Translations under genes and position numbers: made by a program
Source: Sphingobium boeckii
GTDB taxonomy: Bacteria; Pseudomonadota; Alphaproteobacteria; Sphingomonadales; Sphingomonadaceae
Assembly (NCBI RefSeq): GCF_014199215.1
Contig: NZ_JACIJC010000001.1
Coordinates: 498,001-562,000, forward strand
Reading direction: 5' to 3'
DNA length: 64,000 bases
Notes under the pieces: model-generated
What the model was told of the DNA's origin: nothing
Database searches by the model: none
The model's input: only the letters and a program-made list of their open reading frames with translations
Shown: positions 28,395-36,731 of the stretch, piece after piece
How positions within the stretch are numbered: position 1 is the stretch's first letter
Layout: every line of letters starts with the position of its first letter

Positions 28395-29141
28395 TCAGCC
28401 CCTTCGGATGCCGATCACGGTGCCCTTGGTGCCGCCGTGCCGCAGATGAAAATCGAAATCGGGCCAGTTCTTGCGCCAGCGCCGCATCACGATACGCTCG
28501 CCCGGCCGCGCGCCATCGTCAAGCAGGATCATGCCGCCGGGCACGATCCTGTCGAACAGGCATTCGGCCGCGCCGCGCACATAGGGATGGATCGCCCAGG
28601 GTGGGCCATCGATGATCAGCATGTCGATCGCATCGGGCAGGGCACCGATATCATACCAATAGCCCGGCCACCCGCCGGGCGCGGGAACGAGCGCTGCGGC
28701 GCGCATATCCGCCTCCAGGCCATAATCACCCAGCCAGCCGCGGGTGGAATCGACGAAATCGCGATGCTGATCGAAGCTGATCAGCCGCCCGCCGCCGTTC
28801 AATTGCAACGCGCGCGCCGTCACCAGCGTCGAAGCGCCTGCACCCAGTTCGATCACCACGCGCGGCTGCAGGCGCTCCACGCTGTCCACGATCAGCCCGA
28901 GCAGCGCGGTGTCGGCTTTCCAGCTTCCCAGATTGGGCAAAGCATCATGCGGCAGGCCGAGACGATCGAGCAGCGCACGCTTGTCCCGCTTTCTGCCCCC
29001 CGAAAGGCTGCGCAGCAGCCAGGGCCAGCCGATCGCCCCGAAAGCGATGATATGCGCCCAATCGGAGAGCGATGTTGCGATTTCGCCGCCCTGCTCGCCA
29101 TGCGAGCGGGGGAGCAGACCAGTGGCTTCGCGTGATGTCAT
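28395..29141 (-). CDS. Class I SAM-dependent methyltransferase
   Basis: A 248-residue protein starting MTSREATGLLPRSHGEQGGE at ATG 29141 (a TTG one codon earlier is less likely). VVIELGAGASTLVTARAL (about residues 98-115) is the SAM-binding glycine motif, with the acid in RLISFDQHRDF and a catalytic-type IDMLIIDGPPWAIHPYVR. That order matches class I methyltransferases of the type that act on sugars or small molecules. The substrate is unknown. Confidence 0.8.
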   Translation of the reverse strand: MTSREATGLLPRSHGEQGGEIATSLSDWAHIIAFGAIGWPWLLRSLSGGRKRDKRALLDRLGLPHDALPNLGSWKADTALLGLIVDSVERLQPRVVIELGAGASTLVTARALQLNGGGRLISFDQHRDFVDSTRGWLGDYGLEADMRAAALVPAPGGWPGYWYDIGALPDAIDMLIIDGPPWAIHPYVRGAAECLFDRIVPGGMILLDDGARPGERIVMRRWRKNWPDFDFHLRHGGTKGTVIGIRRG

Positions 29142-29199
29142 CAAAGCGCACTGGGCTGCTTCCGTTACCGGAAAAAGTCAGCGAGACGACAAAAGCGAC

Positions 29200-30489
29200 T
29201 CAGTCCAGAAATGGATCACGCACGAGGATCGTATCTTCGCGCTCGGGCGAGGTGGAGACCAGCGCGACCGGGCATTGGATCAATTCCTCGATGCGGCGGA
29301 TATATTTGATCGCCTGTGCCGGAAGCTGCGCCCAGCTCCGCGCCCCTGCAGTCGATTGCGACCAGCCTTCGATTTCCTCATATACGGGCTGAACGGCGGC
29401 CTGATCGGCGGCATTGGACGGAAAATGATCCAGCGTCTGGCCATGTAGCAGATAGCCCGTGCAGATGCTGATCGTCTCGAACCCGTCCAGCACATCCAGC
29501 TTGGTCAGTGCAATTCCGGTGACGCCCGAGACGGCCGCGGCCTGACGCACCAGCACGGCATCGAACCAGCCGCAGCGGCGCTTGCGCCCCGTGACGGTGC
29601 CGAATTCATGCCCGCGCACGCCGAGACGCTCGCCAACATCATTTTCAAGCTCGGTGGGAAAGGGTCCGGAGCCGACGCGCGTTGTATAAGCCTTGGCGAT
29701 GCCGAGGACGAAGCCGACGGCGCTGGGGCCAAGCCCGGAACCGCCGGCCGCTGTGCCCGCGATCGTGTTGGACGAGGTGACGAAGGGATAGGTGCCATGA
29801 TCGACATCGAGCAGCACGCCCTGCGCGCCTTCGAACAGGATGCGATCGCCGCGCTTGCGGGCTTCGTTCAGCATCAGCCAGACCGGCTTGGCGAAAGACA
29901 GCACGAAATCCGCGATCTCGCGCAATTCGGCCACAAGCGCGTCGCGGTCCACGGGCGGCTCGCCGAAACCGGCGCGGAGCGCATCGTGATGCGCGCAGAG
30001 GCGATCGAGTTGCGGGCCGAGATCATCCAGATGCGCCAGATCGCACACGCGGATCGCGCGACGGCCCACCTTGTCTTCATAGGCCGGGCCGATGCCGCGC
30101 CGCGTGGTGCCGATCTTGCCTGCGCCGGACGCATCCTCGCGCAGCGCGTCGAGATCACGGTGGAAGGGCAGGATCAACGCGCAATTATCCGCAATGTGCA
30201 GCACATCGGGCGTGATCGTCACGCCTTGGGCGGTCAGCTTCTCGACTTCGGCCTTCAGCGCCCAGGGATCGAGCACGACGCCATTGCCGATCACGCTGGG
30301 CGTGCCACGGACGATACCCGAAGGGAGCAGCGAGAGCTTGTAGACGTTTTCGCCGATGACGAGCGTATGGCCGGCGTTATGGCCGCCCTGGAAGCGGACG
30401 ACGACGTCTGCCCGTTCGGCAAGCCAGTCGACGATCTTGCCCTTGCCCTCATCGCCCCATTGGGCACCAATTACAGCTACGTTCGCCAA
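29200..30489 (-). CDS. purA: Adenylosuccinate synthetase
   Basis: A 429-residue cytoplasmic enzyme that joins IMP and aspartate with GTP in the first step from IMP to [23 protein letters not shown] (P-loop) and [12 protein letters not shown] at the N-terminus and [20 protein letters not shown] are diagnostic. [17 protein letters not shown] and [18 protein letters not shown] complete the active site. The length is standard. It is divergent from an esterase gene across a 111-bp gap. Confidence 0.96.
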   Translation of the reverse strand: MANVAVIGAQWGDEGKGKIVDWLAERADVVVRFQGGHNAGHTLVIGENVYKLSLLPSGIVRGTPSVIGNGVVLDPWALKAEVEKLTAQGVTITPDVLHIADNCALILPFHRDLDALREDASGAGKIGTTRRGIGPAYEDKVGRRAIRVCDLAHLDDLGPQLDRLCAHHDALRAGFGEPPVDRDALVAELREIADFVLSFAKPVWLMLNEARKRGDRILFEGAQGVLLDVDHGTYPFVTSSNTIAGTAAGGSGLGPSAVGFVLGIAKAYTTRVGSGPFPTELENDVGERLGVRGHEFGTVTGRKRRCGWFDAVLVRQAAAVSGVTGIALTKLDVLDGFETISICTGYLLHGQTLDHFPSNAADQAAVQPVYEEIEGWSQSTAGARSWAQLPAQAIKYIRRIEELIQCPVALVSTSPEREDTILVRDPFLD

Positions 30490-30600
30490 AGTCCGGACCT
30501 TCCCCGTTGTTGCGCGCCGTCCCTAGAAGCAAACGCTCGCCGCGTCCATCGCGCGAAGGCATCGGCGCGTGATTCCCATGATTTTTGACCCAGGAGAACG

Positions 30601-31596
30601 ATGATGCGTTTCATGTCGATGCTGATGGCGGCCGGGCTGGCCGCCTTGCTGGCCTGTTCCAATGGCGGCGCGGCTGCCGCCCCCAAGCGGCCTTGTCTGG
30701 CGGACGTAAAGAAACTTTGCGGCCTGTCGCGCGATCGCGAGAAGATCCGGGCATGTCTGATCGAGAAGCAGGATCAGTTGAGCCAAGGCTGCCGCGCGAA
30801 GATCAAGGAGATGCGCGGGGCAAAGGATGGCGCGGCGATCCCGGCGCAAAAGCAGCCTTATGGCAATGATCCCAAACAGATATCCTATGTCTATCCAGCC
30901 ATGGTTGGCGGACGTCCACCCTTGATCGCCTTCATCCACGGCGGCGGCTGGATCCATGGCGATCCGGTCAACACGGTGTGGAACAAGCCTGCGCATTTCA
31001 CCCAGGGCTATGCCTTCGCCTCGATCGGCTACCGGCTCTCGCCGCAGGTCTCGATAGAAGAAGAGGCGCGCGATGTGGCTGCGGCGATCGGCGCGCTGCG
31101 CCGCGATGCCAACCGGTTGGGTTTCGATCCAGACCGGATCATCCTGATGGGGCATAGCGCGGGCGCGCATCTGGCCGCGCTGGTCTCCACCGATTCGCGC
31201 TACCTCGGCAGCGATTTCGGCGCGGTGCGCGGCGTCGTGCTGCTGGATGGCGCGGGCTATGATGTGGCCAGCGTGATGAAGGGGCACGGGATCGAACAGC
31301 GCATCTATGCCCGCGCCTGGGGCAGGGACGAGGCGGAATGGGCGCGGCTCTCCCCGATCCATCATACCGCCGCACCCAATGCGCCGCATTGGGCAATCCT
31401 CTATGTTGGTAGCCGTGAGGAATCAGGCAATCAGAGCAAGGCGTTCGTGGCGGCATTGCAACAGGGCGGGGCGGACGCGGTGGTGACCGCGATTCCCGAT
31501 ACGACGCATGGACGGCTCAATCATGAACTGGGCACGGCAGGGGATTATGCAACGGACGTGGTGGATGCTTTCGTCAAAACCGTGGTCGCGGGCTAG
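30601..31596 (+). CDS. Lipoprotein alpha/beta esterase with N-terminal Cys-rich repeat
   Basis: A 331-residue lipoprotein. The lipobox LLAC puts the acylated Cys at 19. Residues 32-64 hold four Cys (32, 40, 52, 64) spaced as in the GLG1-type cysteine-rich repeat: PCLADVKKLC, then RACLIEKQDQLSQGC. The rest is an HSL-type alpha/beta hydrolase: HGGGW at 113-117 (oxyanion hole), GHSAGAH with Ser186, and His303 in TTHGRLNHELG. It should be a periplasmic or outer-membrane esterase or peptidase of unknown substrate. AGGAGAA lies just before the ATG. Confidence 0.82.
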   Translation: MMRFMSMLMAAGLAALLACSNGGAAAAPKRPCLADVKKLCGLSRDREKIRACLIEKQDQLSQGCRAKIKEMRGAKDGAAIPAQKQPYGNDPKQISYVYPAMVGGRPPLIAFIHGGGWIHGDPVNTVWNKPAHFTQGYAFASIGYRLSPQVSIEEEARDVAAAIGALRRDANRLGFDPDRIILMGHSAGAHLAALVSTDSRYLGSDFGAVRGVVLLDGAGYDVASVMKGHGIEQRIYARAWGRDEAEWARLSPIHHTAAPNAPHWAILYVGSREESGNQSKAFVAALQQGGADAVVTAIPDTTHGRLNHELGTAGDYATDVVDAFVKTVVAG

Positions 31597-31651
31597 GTTG
31601 GCAACGCTGCACGCAACGTGTTTGGTGCCTATTCCGTCGGACCACCCCCTG

Positions 31652-31744
31652 CCGTCATGCTGAACTTGTTTCAGCATCCATTCGTCCGTTGGGCCAATGG
31701 TCGCGACTTTGAAATGGACCCTGAAACAAGTTCAGGGTGACGGC
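31652..31744. repeat. BIME-like intergenic repeat, copy B
   Basis: A 93-bp copy of the element at 21053-21145. TGAACTTGTTTCAG near the left end is repeated exactly inverted as CTGAAACAAGTTCA near the right end (14 bp). Each end also folds locally (TGCTGAA with TTCAGCA; ACCCTGAA with TTCAGGGT). It lies between the convergent esterase and hisZ genes. A single-arm relative is at 61941. Confidence 0.8.
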
Positions 31745-31754
31745 CGTTTGATAC

Positions 31755-32867
31755 CTATACCGGAACCGCCACGCCATCACGCAGCACATGCGAGCAGATC
31801 TGCGCTTCCGCGCTATCGCTTGCCGTCAACGCCGCAACAGTTACCCAGCCATCGGCGCGAATCTTGGCCGAAATCGCCGGATCGGTGCCAAAGGGGATGA
31901 ACAGGCGCCGGCGTTCCCTGGCGCCGATGCCGGCGTCCACCAGCGGATCGCAATAAAGCGAAAAGCCGATCGCGGGTTCTTCGCGGCCGTCCTCATGCGC
32001 GATGGCATAGGATCCGCCGCGGCCGATCTCACCGCTGACGCCTGCTGCAAACAGCGAGAATCCGAACCAGCTCTGATATTCGAAGCCATGCCGTTCCGTG
32101 GGATCGAGCGTGAGCGTCACGCGGCCCTTCAGGGGCGCTGCGATCTGCTCCAGCGCATCGAGCCGGCTGGTGAGCGCACCGCCCATGTCGAAGGCCCGCA
32201 ACCGCGCCAACGCCGTTTCAAAGGGTCCCGCGGCTTCCACGAGCGGCAGGAACGCCAGCGCGTCCTTTGCGGCAAGCCCGCCCGCATCCTTGGCGTCGAG
32301 CAATGTTTTGACGGCTTCGGTCTGTGCGGGGTCCATTGGCAATGGCCCGCCCGCCAGCGTATCGACCAGATCGGGCAACGTGAAATCCAGCGTGATCCCC
32401 GCAACGCCCGCGCGCTCTAGCGCCTCAATTGCGACCATGACGATCTCGCTGGCGGCGGCGACGCTATCAAGACCGATCAGTTCGGCACCCACCTGCATCA
32501 ATTCGCGTTCGGGGCGGAGTTGGCTGGCCTTCAGCTTCAGGACCGGGCCGGCATAGGACAGCCGCACGGGGCGCGGATGATGCGCCATGCGCGTGGCGGC
32601 GATGCGGCCGACCTGTGCGGTAATGTCGGGCCGGAGCGCCAAAGTGCGCTGCGACAAAGGATCGACCACGCGGAGCAGATCCTGCGCCTTGGCCGATTTC
32701 AGGCGACCGACAAGGCCGGCCTCGAATTCGGCCAATGGCGGCGAAACGCGCTCGTAACCGTGCAGTGCGGCGGTATCGAGCACGCGCCGGACGAGGCGCG
32801 CGGAGGCGTCGGCCTGGGGCGGCAAGCGGTCACGAAAACCTTCGGGAAGGAGGCCTGGGGGAATCAT
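31755..32867 (-). CDS. hisZ: ATP phosphoribosyltransferase regulatory subunit
   Basis: A 370-residue protein related to class II aminoacyl-tRNA synthetases. HisZ pairs with a short-form HisG to make the first enzyme of histidine synthesis. MIPPGLLPEGFRDRLPPQAD, then GYERVSPPLAEFE, TLALRPDITAQVGRIAATR and RPERELMQVGAELIGLDSV are the synthetase-like motifs without aminoacylation elements. The C-terminal anticodon domain of HisRS is absent. hisG is not in the window. Its presence implies the organism has the short HisG. Confidence 0.93.
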   Translation of the reverse strand: MIPPGLLPEGFRDRLPPQADASARLVRRVLDTAALHGYERVSPPLAEFEAGLVGRLKSAKAQDLLRVVDPLSQRTLALRPDITAQVGRIAATRMAHHPRPVRLSYAGPVLKLKASQLRPERELMQVGAELIGLDSVAAASEIVMVAIEALERAGVAGITLDFTLPDLVDTLAGGPLPMDPAQTEAVKTLLDAKDAGGLAAKDALAFLPLVEAAGPFETALARLRAFDMGGALTSRLDALEQIAAPLKGRVTLTLDPTERHGFEYQSWFGFSLFAAGVSGEIGRGGSYAIAHEDGREEPAIGFSLYCDPLVDAGIGARERRRLFIPFGTDPAISAKIRADGWVTVAALTASDSAEAQICSHVLRDGVAVPV

Positions 32868-32917
32868 GGCACGGTCCTTAACGGATTCGCGCGCGAAGTA
32901 TAGAATGTGAAACCTCT

Positions 32918-33005
32918 GTCATTCCCGCGCACGCGGAAATCCCGCTTTTCCTTGCGTTATTCGAAGGAAAAAGAAGCAGGGTCCTCGCGCACGCGGATAT
33001 TGACG
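32918..33005. repeat. TCATTCCCGC-family repeat between serA and hisZ
   Basis: GTCATTCCCGCGCACGCGGA begins at 32918, and a degraded inverted partner (CGCGCACGCGGATATTGAC) ends near 33004. Between them are CTTTTCCTT and AAGGAAAAAG, which pair. It is a variant of the well-formed element at 34643-34714. It lies downstream of serA and upstream of hisZ on the minus strand. Confidence 0.5.
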
Positions 33006-33039
33006 GGTCGGGGTTTTTACGCCCCAACCCTGCATCCCA

Positions 33040-34623
33040 TCAAAACTTCAGCGCTTTCACCTTCTTCACGCCGGGGAGCTTGCACACGCTCCACAGCAAC
33101 GGCTCCGGCACGGGGCTGTCGACCGAGAGCAGCAGCGCGGCTTCGCCGCCTGCGCCCGCACTGCGGCGGCCCAGATGGAAGGTGCCGATGTTCACATCTG
33201 CTTCGCCCAAAGCAGAGCCGATGCGGCCGATGAAGCCGGGCGCGTCCTGATTGACGACATAGAGCATGTCGCCATCCAGATCGGCCTCGACCTTGATGCC
33301 GTGCAATTCGACCAGCCGGGGCTGACCATTGCCGAACAGCGTGCCCGCGACCGAGCGTTCGCCGGTTTCGGTGGTGACGGTCACGCGGAGTTGTGTGTGA
33401 TAATCGCCCTCGCGGTCATGACGCACTTCGCGCACATCGAGCCCGCGCTCCTTGGCCAGGAACGGCGCGTTGACCATGTTCACCGTGTCCGAATAGACGC
33501 GCATCAACCCGGCCAGAACCGCGGCGGTGATCGGCTTGGGGTTCAGCTCTGCAGCCGCGCCTTCCACTTCGATCGCCACACCCTGGATTCCGGTGCCTTC
33601 AAGCTGCCCCACAAGGCTGCCCAGCTTTTCGGCCAGCGCCATATAGGGCTTGAGCTTGGGCGCTTCCTCCGCGGAGAGCGAAGGGACGTTCAGCGCATTG
33701 GTGACGCCGCCGGTCATCAGATAATCGGCCAATTGCTCGGCCACCTGAATGGCCACGTTCACCTGCGCCTCGCTGGTGGACGCGCCCAGATGGGGGGTGG
33801 AGATGAAGTTGGGCGTGTTGAACAGCGGAGACGCCTTGGCAGGTTCTTCCACGAACACGTCGAGCGCAGCACCGCCGACGTGTCCCGAATCGAGCGCTGC
33901 CTTCAAAGCCGCTTCATCGATCAGGCCACCGCGTGCGCAGTTGATGATGCGGACGCCCTTCTTGGTCTTCGCGATATTTTCGGCGGAGAGGATGTTGCGC
34001 GTCTGATCGGTGAGCGGCGTATGCAGCGTGATGAAATCAGCCTTGGCGAGCAATTCGTCCAGCGTGGCCTTTTCGACGCCCATCTCCACGGCCCGTTCGG
34101 CGGTGAGGAAGGGATCATAAGCGACGACCTTCATCTTCAGGCCGCGCGCGCGATCTGCCACGATCGAACCGATATTGCCCGCACCGATCAGGCCAAGCGT
34201 CTTGTTGGTCAGCTCCACGCCCATGAAGCGGTTCTTTTCCCACTTGCCGGCCTGGGTCGAAAGATCGGCCTCGGGCAATTGGCGGGCGAGCGCGAACATC
34301 AATGCGATGGCATGTTCGGCGGTTGTGATCGAATTGCCGAATGGCGTGTTCATCACGACCACGCCTTTGGCGGACGCCGCGGGGATATCGACATTGTCCA
34401 CGCCGATGCCAGCGCGGCCGATGACCTTCAGATTGGTGGCGTGCTCAAGGATTTCCTTGGTCACCTTGGTAGAGGAGCGGATGGCGAGGCCGTCATATTC
34501 GCCGATGATCGCCATCAGTTCTTCCGGCGTCTTGCCGGTGATTTCGTCCACTTCGACACCGCGTTCGCGGAAGATCTGGGCGGCCTTGGGGTCCATCTTG
34601 TCGGAAATAAGCACTTTGGGCAT
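33040..34623 (-). CDS. serA: D-3-phosphoglycerate dehydrogenase
   Basis: A 527-residue enzyme that oxidises 3-phosphoglycerate in the first step of serine synthesis. It starts at ATG 34623 (MPKVLISDKMDPKAAQIFRE). NAD binding is seen in TLGLIGAGNIGSIVADRARG, the active-site region in IINCARGGLIDEAALKAAL, and the His-containing FISTPHLGASTSEAQVNVA. An intervening domain and an ACT domain (about residues 455-527) give the long form, which is usually regulated by serine. It follows serC, with an intergenic repeat between them. Confidence 0.96.
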   Translation of the reverse strand: MPKVLISDKMDPKAAQIFRERGVEVDEITGKTPEELMAIIGEYDGLAIRSSTKVTKEILEHATNLKVIGRAGIGVDNVDIPAASAKGVVVMNTPFGNSITTAEHAIALMFALARQLPEADLSTQAGKWEKNRFMGVELTNKTLGLIGAGNIGSIVADRARGLKMKVVAYDPFLTAERAVEMGVEKATLDELLAKADFITLHTPLTDQTRNILSAENIAKTKKGVRIINCARGGLIDEAALKAALDSGHVGGAALDVFVEEPAKASPLFNTPNFISTPHLGASTSEAQVNVAIQVAEQLADYLMTGGVTNALNVPSLSAEEAPKLKPYMALAEKLGSLVGQLEGTGIQGVAIEVEGAAAELNPKPITAAVLAGLMRVYSDTVNMVNAPFLAKERGLDVREVRHDREGDYHTQLRVTVTTETGERSVAGTLFGNGQPRLVELHGIKVEADLDGDMLYVVNQDAPGFIGRIGSALGEADVNIGTFHLGRRSAGAGGEAALLLSVDSPVPEPLLWSVCKLPGVKKVKALKF

Positions 34624-34642
34624 GGGTATCGTCCTTTTGGGT

Positions 34643-34714
34643 GTCATTCCCGCGCAGGCGGGAATCCAGGCGATGTAAAAAGAAAAACTGGATCCCCGCT
34701 TTCGCGGGGATGAC
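34643..34714. repeat. Two-armed REP-like repeat between serC and serA
   Basis: The arms 34643-34669 and 34688-34714 are inverted to each other (GTCATTCCCGC... and ...GCGGGGATGAC). Each arm also contains its own palindrome (CCCGCGCAGGCGGG and CCCCGCTTTCGCGGGG). An A-rich 18-nt spacer separates them. It fills the 105-bp gap between the serC stop and the serA start, so it would be transcribed if the two form one operon. It may tune serA expression or mRNA decay. Confidence 0.8.
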
Positions 34715-34728
34715 AGCAATCGGGGAAG

Positions 34729-35862
34729 TTAAGCGGCTTTCGCCTTGGCATAGGCCCAGTCGAGCCATGGGCCGAGCGCCACGACATCGGCTGTATCCAC
34801 GGTCGCGCCGCACCAGATGCGAAGCCCAGCGGGGGCATCGCGGTAGCCCGCAATGTCATAGGCCGCATGTTCGCCTTCCAGCAGCGCGGCCATCTTCTTG
34901 ATGAGCGCCTCATCAGCGCCGTCGACCGTCAGGCAGACGCTGGTCTTGGAGCGTGATGCCGGATCGGCCGCGAGATGGCCGAGCCAGTCGCGATCCGCGA
35001 CGATCGTGTCGAGCGCGGCCGCATTGGCATCGCTGCGTGCGATCAGGCCGTCAGCGCCGCCGATCGACTTCGCCCATTCGAGCGCGAAGATCGCATCTTC
35101 CACGGCCAGCATGGACGGCGTGTTGATCGTCTCGCCCTTGAACACGCCCTCGGCGAGCTTGCCCTTGGAAACAAGGCGGAACACCTTGGGCAACGGCCAT
35201 GCGGGGGTGTAGGTTTCGAGCCGTTCGACGGCGCGCGGGCCGAGGATGAGGACGCCATGACCGCCTTCGCCGCCCAGCACCTTCTGCCAGGAGAAGGTGG
35301 CGACATCGATCTTGTCCCAGGGAATCTCATAGGCAAAGACCGCGCTGGTCGCATCGGCAAAGGACAGACCTTCGCGGTCTTCGGGGATCCAATCGCCGTT
35401 GGGCGCGCGCACGCCAGACGTGGTGCCGTTCCAGGTGAAGAGAACGTCATTGGACCAGTCGACCGTGTCGAGATCGGGCAATTGGCCATAATCGGCGCGC
35501 AGCACGGTCGGGTCGATCTTGAGCTGCTTGACCGCATCGGTCACCCAGCCTTCGCCGAAGCTCTCCCAGGCGATGGCGGTGACGGGCTTGGCACCCAGCA
35601 TCGTCCACATCGCCATTTCGAAGGCACCGGTATCCGAGCCGGGGACGATGCCGATACGATGCGTGTCGGGCAGCTTCAGCATCTCGCGCATCAGATCGAT
35701 CGCATATTGCAGGCGCGTCTTGCCGATCTTCGACCGGTGTGAGCGGCCCATCACGTCGATGGCGAGTTTCTCGGGGGTCCAGCCGGGCGGCTTAGCGCAG
35801 GGGCCGGAAGAAAAATGGGGACGTGCAGGTTTTACGTCCGGAACGGGTAACAAGTCAGTCAT
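34729..35862 (-). CDS. serC: Phosphoserine aminotransferase
   Basis: A 377-residue PLP enzyme that transaminates 3-phosphohydroxypyruvate to phosphoserine, the second step of serine synthesis; it may also act in pyridoxine synthesis. It starts at ATG 35862. RPHFSSGPCAKPPGW, IGIVPGSDTGAFEMAMW and ATFSWQKVLGGEGGHGVLIL (PLP Lys in WQKVLGGE) match the alphaproteobacterial form. An in-frame upstream extension overlaps the promoter and leader and is rejected. A structured leader lies just before it. Confidence 0.95.
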   Translation of the reverse strand: MTDLLPVPDVKPARPHFSSGPCAKPPGWTPEKLAIDVMGRSHRSKIGKTRLQYAIDLMREMLKLPDTHRIGIVPGSDTGAFEMAMWTMLGAKPVTAIAWESFGEGWVTDAVKQLKIDPTVLRADYGQLPDLDTVDWSNDVLFTWNGTTSGVRAPNGDWIPEDREGLSFADATSAVFAYEIPWDKIDVATFSWQKVLGGEGGHGVLILGPRAVERLETYTPAWPLPKVFRLVSKGKLAEGVFKGETINTPSMLAVEDAIFALEWAKSIGGADGLIARSDANAAALDTIVADRDWLGHLAADPASRSKTSVCLTVDGADEALIKKMAALLEGEHAAYDIAGYRDAPAGLRIWCGATVDTADVVALGPWLDWAYAKAKAA

Positions 35863-35946
35863 GTAGTCTCTCCTCACAGAGAGCACGCGCGGCGTTGGGA
35901 CCGCGTGGCCCGTCGCCGCCTCTAGAGATGTGGGCGCTCGTGTCAA
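35863..35946 (-). promoter_or_regulatory. serC leader: promoter plus RBS-masking hairpin
   Basis: On the minus strand TTGACA (35946-35941) is followed after 16 nt by TAGAGG, a plausible promoter. The leader then folds into GGGCC-ACGC-GGTCC (35911-35898) and CTCTC-TGTGAG-GAGAG (35883-35868). The second hairpin buries the GGAGAG ribosome-binding site, which sits 5 nt before the ATG. Two hairpins directly before serC, with the RBS in the second, fit the serC RNA motif described for alphaproteobacteria. I call it that by layout, not by alignment. Confidence 0.65.
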
Positions 35947-36000
35947 TCGCCCCGTCGCAAATGCGCGTGAGGGGGATTCCCGCCGGAATCGCCGCATGAT

Positions 36001-36693
36001 ATGGACGGACTCATGAATTTCCGGCGGGGAAAAATATTTTGGGCAATGCCGCTGATCGCAGCGCTGACGCTCTCCGCCTGCATCGGCGGCGGGGGTTCCG
36101 ATCGCAAGCGCGTTGCACAGAAAAAGCCGAATGGTCAGAAACTGGTCTACGCTTCAGACTCGGCAACGCGGCAATGCCTGGCTGATCTGGGTGCTGCCAG
36201 GGTGAAATATAATTTCCTGCCCGAACGCGAATTTGGCGGCGGTTGTTCGGCGCTGCGCAGCGTCCAGCTTCTCGATATCGGCATTCCCGTCACCAATCTG
36301 GGCGCGATGCAATGCCCGCTGGCGCGCAATTTCGCGGCCTGGACGCGCTTTGCCGTGGCTCCTGCGGGGCGGCGGATATTGGGCAGCGAAGTGCTGAAGA
36401 TCGAAACGATGGGCACCTATAGCTGCCGCAACATCGTCGGCTCATCCTCGGGCAAATTATCCCAGCACGCGCTGAGCAACGCCGTGGACGTATCTGCTTT
36501 CATCCTGGCGGACGGGCGGCGGGTTGCGGTTAAGGGCGGGTGGAAGGATGGGACGCAATCGGAGCGGAATTTCCTGCGCACCGTTCACACATCGGCCTGC
36601 AAGCGTTTCGGCATCGTGCTCAGCCCGGACTATAATTCCGCGCATCACGATCATTTTCACTTCGATATGGGCAAGGGACCATTTTGCCGCTGA
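36001..36693 (+). CDS. Extensin-like lipoprotein
   Basis: A 230-residue protein with a lipoprotein signal (ALTLSAC, Cys27) and an extensin-like C-terminal domain. The domain contains KLSQHALSNAVDVSAF and the metal-type cluster SAHHDHFHFDMG, like LAS/M15 metallopeptidases, so a role on cell-wall peptides is plausible but unproven. Several Cys residues could form disulfides. A second ATG at 36013 is an equally possible start. It is divergent from serC. Confidence 0.85.
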   Translation: MDGLMNFRRGKIFWAMPLIAALTLSACIGGGGSDRKRVAQKKPNGQKLVYASDSATRQCLADLGAARVKYNFLPEREFGGGCSALRSVQLLDIGIPVTNLGAMQCPLARNFAAWTRFAVAPAGRRILGSEVLKIETMGTYSCRNIVGSSSGKLSQHALSNAVDVSAFILADGRRVAVKGGWKDGTQSERNFLRTVHTSACKRFGIVLSPDYNSAHHDHFHFDMGKGPFCR

Positions 36694-36731
36694 GGGTTTC
36701 GCCTGCGGCTAAAACTTCCTAAATACGGTGG

